In this document: positions 54,615 to 59,563 of the stretch, piece by piece | Layout: every line of letters begins with the position of its first letter | Numbering within the stretch: position 1 is the first letter of the stretch | Assembly: GCA_949738935.1 (NCBI GenBank) | Contig: CATJCJ010000329.1 | Location: 1-59,563, forward strand | DNA from: an uncultured Eubacteriales bacterium | GTDB lineage: Bacteria > Bacillota > Clostridia > Lachnospirales > CAG-274 | Reading direction: 5' to 3' | Length of the DNA: 59,563 bases | Made by a program: the position numbers and the translations under genes | The notes under the pieces: model-generated | What the model saw: only the letters and a program-made list of their open reading frames with translations | Databases searched by the model: none | Told to the model about the DNA's origin: nothing

Positions 54615-55438
54615 TTTAATGAGCGTCTGAATTCGGATGGAGTCATTCCGACTTTGCTTTTAAATTTTGAGGAAAGATAGTCACCGTTGCAGTATCCTGT
54701 TTCGAGAGCTATTTCCATAATTGATTTGTTTGTTTGGATAAGCATTTTTTTAACATGCTCTATTCGTACGTTTCCAACGTATTCCGTGAAAGATACTCCA
54801 AGTTGGACTTTGAACAGCCTTGAAAAATGTGAGGGTGAAAAGTGTGATTCTTTTGCCGCTTTGTTGAGTGTGATGTCTTTTGCGTAGTTATTTTCTATGT
54901 AATATATAGCGTCAAGTATCGAGTTTGTTAGAGGGGAATCACGTCTTTTAACCTCAACTGTTAGTTTGTTTTCCCATATGACTGTTAAAAGCCTGTTTAA
55001 CATTCCTTGTAATATAAACTCTTTGTATGGATTTTTTTTATTGTATTCTTCCAGCATTTCGGAAAATATTTGTTTTATTTTGATTTGTGTTTTTTCAGAA
55101 AAATGAAATAATTTTTGTTCAAATAAATTGTTGAATATGTCTTTCCCGATATATTTGATGAAAGGTTCAATGAAATCCGGTGTGAATTTAATAAGATATC
55201 GTTCATAAGGAATGTCGCTTTCTGATACGGTTCTATGATATGTGTACGGTGAGCCCATAGTAATATCGCCTTTATGGTAGCTGTAACTGAAAAGAGGCGT
55301 GATTGCCTTTCGGTCGCCTTTTATAATATAATTTATGTCATAGTGGTCGGCTATTTCCATTGACGGCATACAATAGTTGTTTGGATAGATGTCTTTTTGA
55401 ACAGTTATTTGTTTTCCGATTGGAATTGGTATCGACAT
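54611..55438 (-). CDS. AraC-family transcriptional regulator
   Basis: This 275-aa protein has an N-terminal cupin-like effector domain and two C-terminal helix-turn-helix motifs (DITLNKAAKESHFSPSHFSRLFK and SIMEIALETGYCNGDYLSSKFK, ending GMTPSEFR). The effector is unknown. ATG at 55438 lies 8 bases after AAAGGAGAG; the frame opens earlier at 55480. It diverges from a decayed secreted hydrolase gene which it may once have controlled. Confidence 0.88.
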   Translation of the reverse strand: MSIPIPIGKQITVQKDIYPNNYCMPSMEIADHYDINYIIKGDRKAITPLFSYSYHKGDITMGSPYTYHRTVSESDIPYERYLIKFTPDFIEPFIKYIGKDIFNNLFEQKLFHFSEKTQIKIKQIFSEMLEEYNKKNPYKEFILQGMLNRLLTVIWENKLTVEVKRRDSPLTNSILDAIYYIENNYAKDITLNKAAKESHFSPSHFSRLFKVQLGVSFTEYVGNVRIEHVKKMLIQTNKSIMEIALETGYCNGDYLSSKFKSKVGMTPSEFRRSLK

Positions 55439-55559
55439 TAAAGCATCTCTCCTTTCTGCGCTTTTTATAAAGGATAGCATAATTTATGAGATTTTTCAAT
55501 AAATTTTGTATGTATTTAGAGGAAAACTTTGATTATTTGATGTAATCTTAATCTATAAG

Positions 55560-55604
55560 AACCTCGGTTAATTCGAGATTTATAAATCGAGGTTTGTCTA
55601 TAAT
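55560..55604 (+). promoter_or_regulatory. Inverted repeat and -10 box before the pseudogene
   Basis: AACCTCG (55560) and CGAGGTT (55588) form an inverted repeat with an inner ATTCGAG/ATCGAGG similarity, followed by TATAAT at 55599-55604. It lies between the AraC gene and the pseudogene and could be an operator. No good -35 was found. Confidence 0.4.
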
Positions 55605-55631
55605 AAAATTATTTTTATGGAGGGATTACTT

Positions 55632-56737
55632 ATGAAAAAAGTTTTTATCGGCAATTTTGGGTTTGGAAATTTACGCTATGTTTGGGGTTATTTCCGTTTC
55701 GGCGTTTAATGTTGATTTTCAAAGTGTAAAACTTAAAACTGACGGAATTGATAGTGAATATGATATTAGGTGGAATGAAAAACAAAATAGATTGTTAGTT
55801 GATTCTGATTTTGTGGTTAAGTATTTTGATGCTGAGGTTGAAATTGATGGAAATGTTGCTGAGATAAGGAAGAATAATCACAAACTGTGTTTTGAGACTG
55901 ATAATGAGTTTCATTTAATGGATGATTTGGGCGGAAGAAAAATTGATTGTTTTATTGAAATTGAAGATGAAAAAGCTTATTTGCCTTTACGATATATGTG
56001 CGAGGCTTTTTGGAGCGTCAATTCAATATGAAAGCGATATGAAAACTGTGAGTGTGAAAACAAATGCAATAGTTTTAGATGAGAGTGTTAAACGATATTT
56101 TGAGAATGTACAGGTATTTGACTAGTCTACTATAAGAATAACAGGAGAAAAAACAATATATGTTGACCCAAGGCGGGTTTTGGGTGAACCTAAGGACGCT
56201 GATGTTATTTTTATAACACATACTTATAATGACCATTATGAGATTGACAGTATTAGACGCGTTATGAAGCCATCAACGGTAATTTATATTACTGAGGATG
56301 GCGTTGAGCAGGCAAAGGCGGACGGGCTTGCGAATGTTGTAGGAGTGGTTCCGAATAATAATTATGACGCTGACGGTATAAAGTTTAGTACGGTTTCAAC
56401 CTATAATACATCGGCTGACAGGCAAAATCATAAGAAAAAATATAATTGGGTAGGGTATATTATTGATATTAATGGATATACCTATTATTCAGCGGGGGAT
56501 TCTGATTTTACAGAGGAAATGAAAAAGATAACAAAACCTATAGATGTGGATTTTTTACCTATAGACGGAAACAATATGCCTTCTGAGGAAGCGGCTAAAG
56601 CGGCGAATGTAATCGTTCCAAAAGTTGCTGTGCCATATCACTATAATAATTTTGTTACTGAGAATAGAGCGGAGGATTTTGTGTTATTACTTGATAAAGA
56701 CATTAAAGGAGCTGTTGTGACATTTAAAATGAGATAG
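55632..56737 (+). pseudogene. Decayed secreted protein: copper-amine-oxidase-like stalk plus metallo-beta-lactamase fold
   Basis: A proper start (GGAGGG then ATG at 55632) opens a signal-peptide-like sequence that only continues after a one-base frameshift before 55657 (giving AILGLEIYAMFGVISVSA). A second one-base shift in a T-run at about 56010 interrupts the stalk-domain motif (YLPLRYMCEAFGAS). An in-frame TAG lies at 56123, in front of STIRITGEKTIYVDP. The rest is an MBL-fold domain of UlaG-like type whose metal motif reads THTYNDH, with Tyr where His is expected. Several independent lesions argue for true decay rather than a sequencing error. Confidence 0.8.
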
Positions 56738-56772
56738 TCGCTTTTTGCGGGTATACAAAAAAATTAAAAAAA

Positions 56773-56811
56773 ATTAGTGTGTATTATGCAATCTGCACTA
56801 ATATATTTTTT
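56773..56811 (+). terminator. Hairpin after the pseudogene
   Basis: ATTAGTG (56773-56779) pairs with CACTAAT (56796-56802) and is followed by a T-rich tract running into the ribosome site of the next small gene. Confidence 0.5.
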
Positions 56812-56826
56812 GAGGAGGGGGAGTTT

Positions 56827-56925
56827 ATGAGAGTTATTGGCATAATTTTAAGCGCTATTGGTCTTTTATTTAGTATATCGGCCTTTGTTATTTCAATTAT
56901 CGCTATTGCCAGAAGAGAAAAATGA
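56827..56925 (+). CDS. 32-residue single-span membrane peptide
   Basis: The frame encodes MRVIGIILSAIGLLFSISAF and continues hydrophobic to a short positive tail, ending RREK, for 32 aa. A strong ribosome site (GAGGAGGGGG) lies immediately upstream, which argues for real translation. There is one predicted transmembrane helix with the positive end probably cytoplasmic. Function is unknown. It precedes the gapA promoter. Confidence 0.6.
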   Translation: MRVIGIILSAIGLLFSISAFVISIIAIARREK

Positions 56926-56945
56926 AAAAATTTGTTAAAAAAATG

Positions 56946-56974
56946 TTTAACTAATTTGTATTTTATGGTATAAT
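56946..56974 (+). promoter_or_regulatory. Extended -10 promoter for gapA
   Basis: TGGTATAAT has its -10 at 56969-56974, with a weak TTTAAC 17 bases upstream. The extended TGn motif should compensate for the poor -35. Confidence 0.6.
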
Positions 56975-57021
56975 AAACATAAAGGTTGGTTCATATTAAA
57001 AAATAGTGTGACAAGCCTAGA

Positions 57022-57041
57022 GTAAAAGGGCATCCTTTTAC
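57022..57041 (+). other. Hairpin in the gapA leader
   Basis: GTAAAAGG pairs perfectly with CCTTTTAC around a 4-base GCAT loop, 45 bases before the gapA start. No T-run follows, so it is probably an mRNA-stabilising or regulatory hairpin rather than a terminator. Confidence 0.5.
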
Positions 57042-57073
57042 TTATGCAGTGTACTATAAATATATTAAAATAG

Positions 57074-58093
<1,020 letters not shown>

Positions 58094-58122
58094 TTGACAA
58101 AATAATATATTTATAATTTTTT

Positions 58123-58153
58123 GAGACGCTGGTTGATTTTCAATCGGCGTTTC
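58123..58153 (+). terminator. Hairpin after gapA
   Basis: GAGACGCTGGTTG (58123-58135) pairs fully with CAATCGGCGTTTC (58141-58153) when three G-U pairs are allowed. The wobbles only work in the plus-strand RNA. There is no T-run, so termination is uncertain. Confidence 0.45.
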
Positions 58154-58310
58154 CACTAGTATAGGAAGTTTGGAACGATAATTGTTCTTTGGATTGCTTC
58201 TTATGATTGAATAGGCTTTTTCGAAACTCTGTAGCAATTCCTAAGAAGATGTAAAAAATATTTTATCTAATATTTCTTAACACGTAGTTTCAAAAAAAGT
58301 CTAATATTTG

Positions 58311-58352
58311 AGGCTGTCTGAAATGCTTTTTTTACAGGCAGTCTTATTTTTT
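58311..58352 (+). terminator. Probable terminator downstream of gapA
   Basis: AGGCTGTCTG (58311-58320) pairs with CAGGCAGTCT (58335-58344), two pairs being G-U, followed by TATTTTTT. The 58154-58310 segment shows no gene. Confidence 0.6.
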
Positions 58353-58370
58353 GAGGTTATGGGGCTTGTT

Positions 58371-58551
58371 AGAGCATATCTGAAAACTAAAATACGTGCA
58401 AAAAATTATAAAAAATAAGATGAAATTGAATTATTTTCGTTTATTCTCTCGTAATTTTTTGATATTTAGTTTTGAGAAAGTAAAAATAAATTTTGAAAAA
58501 ATAAGGTTTTATGTACTTTTAATAGCCGGCGGGTGTTATCAGATACGCTCT
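58371..58551. mobile_element. 181-bp MITE-like element, family 4
   Basis: Ends AGAGCATATCTGA (58371-58383) and TCAGATACGCTCT (58539-58551) are inverted repeats differing at one base. A large inner hairpin (AAAACTAAAATA... with ...ATATTTAGTTTT, and AAAAAATTA with TAATTTTTT) fills the left half. A family 1 right end (AATAGTTTTTAGACGAGCTCT) follows at 58563. There is no reading frame. Confidence 0.6.
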
Positions 58552-58610
58552 GATTGGCGGTAATAGTTTTTAGACGAGCTCTTAATTATTTTATATGGGG
58601 TTATTTTAAA

Positions 58611-59483
58611 ATGGACGAAATTGATTTATTGGGTACTATACAAAAGAAAATTCCCGAACTTAGCAAAGGGCAAAAGAGAATAGCTAAATTTTTGATTGAG
58701 GACTATGATAAGGCTATTTATCTTACAGCGTCAAAGCTTGGGGAAATTACGGGAGTTAGTGAGTCTACGGTTGTTAGATTTGCCATTGAGCTGGGATTTG
58801 ACGGATATCCCAAACTTCAGAGGGCTTTGGAAGAACTTGTTAAAATAAAACTTACAGCTGTTCAAAGAATTAAGGTTTCCTCGGATAGAATTAAAAAAAG
58901 TGAGAAAAGTATTCTTAAAGCTGTTTTGGAATCGGACTCTGAGAGAATCCACAGCACATTAAGTGAAATTAATGAGGAAGTTTTTGAGAAATGTGTAAGT
59001 GAAATTCTTTTGGCGAAAAAAGTTTATATATTTGGAGGAAGAAGTTCTTTTTCTTTGGCGTCTTTTTTTCAATTTTATCTTAATCTTATGATTAGTGACG
59101 CTGTTTTGATAAACTCATATGCCTCAACTGAGATTTTTGAACAGATTTATAAAATTGATGATGAGGATTTATTTATTGGTATGAGTTTTCCGAGGTATTC
59201 TCAAAGAACTATTAAGGCTATGGAATACGCTCATAAAAAAGGGGCTTTTACTATCGCCATTACAGACAGCAAAGTTTCTCCTTTGGTTAGATTTGCTGAC
59301 CTTTCTTTAATTGCCAGAAGTGATATGGTTTCTTTTGTTGACTCTCTTGTTGCTCCTTTGAGCGTTGTTAACGCTTTGCTTGTTGGAATAAGTGTAAGTA
59401 AAAAAGATGAGATTATGAAAAATCTTGACAATCTTGAGCGAATATGGAATGAATGTGATGTCTATACTTCAAAGGCACCTTAA
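58611..59483 (+). CDS. RpiR/MurR-family transcriptional regulator with SIS domain
   Basis: This 290-aa protein has an N-terminal helix-turn-helix (LTASKLGEITGVSESTVVRF, then ELGFDGYPKLQ) and a C-terminal SIS sugar-phosphate-binding domain. It probably responds to a phosphorylated sugar or amino sugar. Its target genes are not visible. ATG at 58611 follows TGGGG; the frame extends upstream to 58554, into repeat sequence. The stop codon touches the left end of a family 1 element. Confidence 0.88.
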   Translation: MDEIDLLGTIQKKIPELSKGQKRIAKFLIEDYDKAIYLTASKLGEITGVSESTVVRFAIELGFDGYPKLQRALEELVKIKLTAVQRIKVSSDRIKKSEKSILKAVLESDSERIHSTLSEINEEVFEKCVSEILLAKKVYIFGGRSSFSLASFFQFYLNLMISDAVLINSYASTEIFEQIYKIDDEDLFIGMSFPRYSQRTIKAMEYAHKKGAFTIAITDSKVSPLVRFADLSLIARSDMVSFVDSLVAPLSVVNALLVGISVSKKDEIMKNLDNLERIWNECDVYTSKAP

Positions 59484-59563
59484 AACCTGTCTAAAGTCTA
59501 AAAAAAGCCTGTCTAAAAACAAAATATACACAAAAAATCAGCGAAAATAAAATCATTTTGGAG
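59482..59563. mobile_element. MITE-like element, family 1, cut by window end
   Basis: AAAACCTGTCTAAAGTCTAA then AAAAAGCCTGTCTAAAAAC and the AAAATATACAC...CATTTTGGAG core continue to the window edge. It shows the uninterrupted site where the 15236 copy carries a nested element. Confidence 0.75.

Noticed and set aside
56123-56125. In-frame TAG as a recoded sense codon (pyrrolysine)
   Set aside because: The same gene has two frameshifts and a lost metal ligand, so decay explains the stop better. No pyl genes are in the window.

Overview
The window is AT-rich DNA of an anaerobic, endospore-lineage, flagellated member of class Clostridia, probably a Lachnospirales-like lineage. This is inferred from gene content: a SpoVD/SpoVE-type murein cluster, an mbl-flhO-flhP block with the same order as in Bacillus/Clostridia, a trimeric NAD-linked [FeFe] hydrogenase, a Re-type citrate synthase followed by isocitrate dehydrogenase, pyruvate phosphate dikinase, a DUF4321-maf pair, and MurE with the meso-DAP signature DNPR. 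The species cannot be named from the sequence alone. Layout, left to right: two identical tRNA-Lys(CTT) genes (the first cut by the window edge); sbcD-sbcC and an unknown acidic protein with a His/Cys-rich tail; a murein and division operon (spoVD-murE-murF-mraY-murD-spoVE) that lacks the usual mraZ/rsmH/ftsL upstream and murG downstream; cfa on the opposite strand; the hydCBA operon plus a small [2Fe-2S] protein; Re-citrate synthase and isocitrate dehydrogenase; mbl with flagellar rod genes flhO, flhP and a FlgJ-like rod-binding protein; an Hpt protein and two response-regulator/HD-GYP proteins; mntP; a topoisomerase IV pair (parE-parC); an ABC-F ATPase; a third response-regulator/HD-GYP protein; a CopZ-like protein; ppdK; a soluble PocR-domain chemoreceptor; DUF4321 and maf; a minus-strand block (gltA-like, CobD-like, rlmL-like); tgt; a full-length purL; an AraC regulator facing a decayed secreted metallo-beta-lactamase-fold pseudogene; a 32-residue membrane peptide; gapA; and an RpiR-type regulator. 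Most genes are housekeeping and ordinary. The unusual material is of two kinds. First, nearly every long intergenic gap is built of short palindromic repeats that look like several families of miniature inverted-repeat elements without a transposase in the window. One element is nested inside another (15236-15509), and two have ends that overlap stop codons of neighbouring genes. A separate family of 58-76 bp palindromes (22089, 37793, 42536) includes one copy sitting just before the ribosome binding site of the Re-citrate synthase gene. Second, there is a signalling cluster with an orphan Hpt and three response-regulator/HD-GYP paralogues. Only one keeps all the HD-GYP ligands; the other two have lost different ones, suggesting a mix of an active cyclic-di-GMP hydrolase and non-catalytic relatives placed beside flagellar genes. 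All functional calls come from reading motifs and gene order; no database search was run. Start codons were chosen by ribosome-binding-site spacing and family N-termini, and several differ from the longest open frame.
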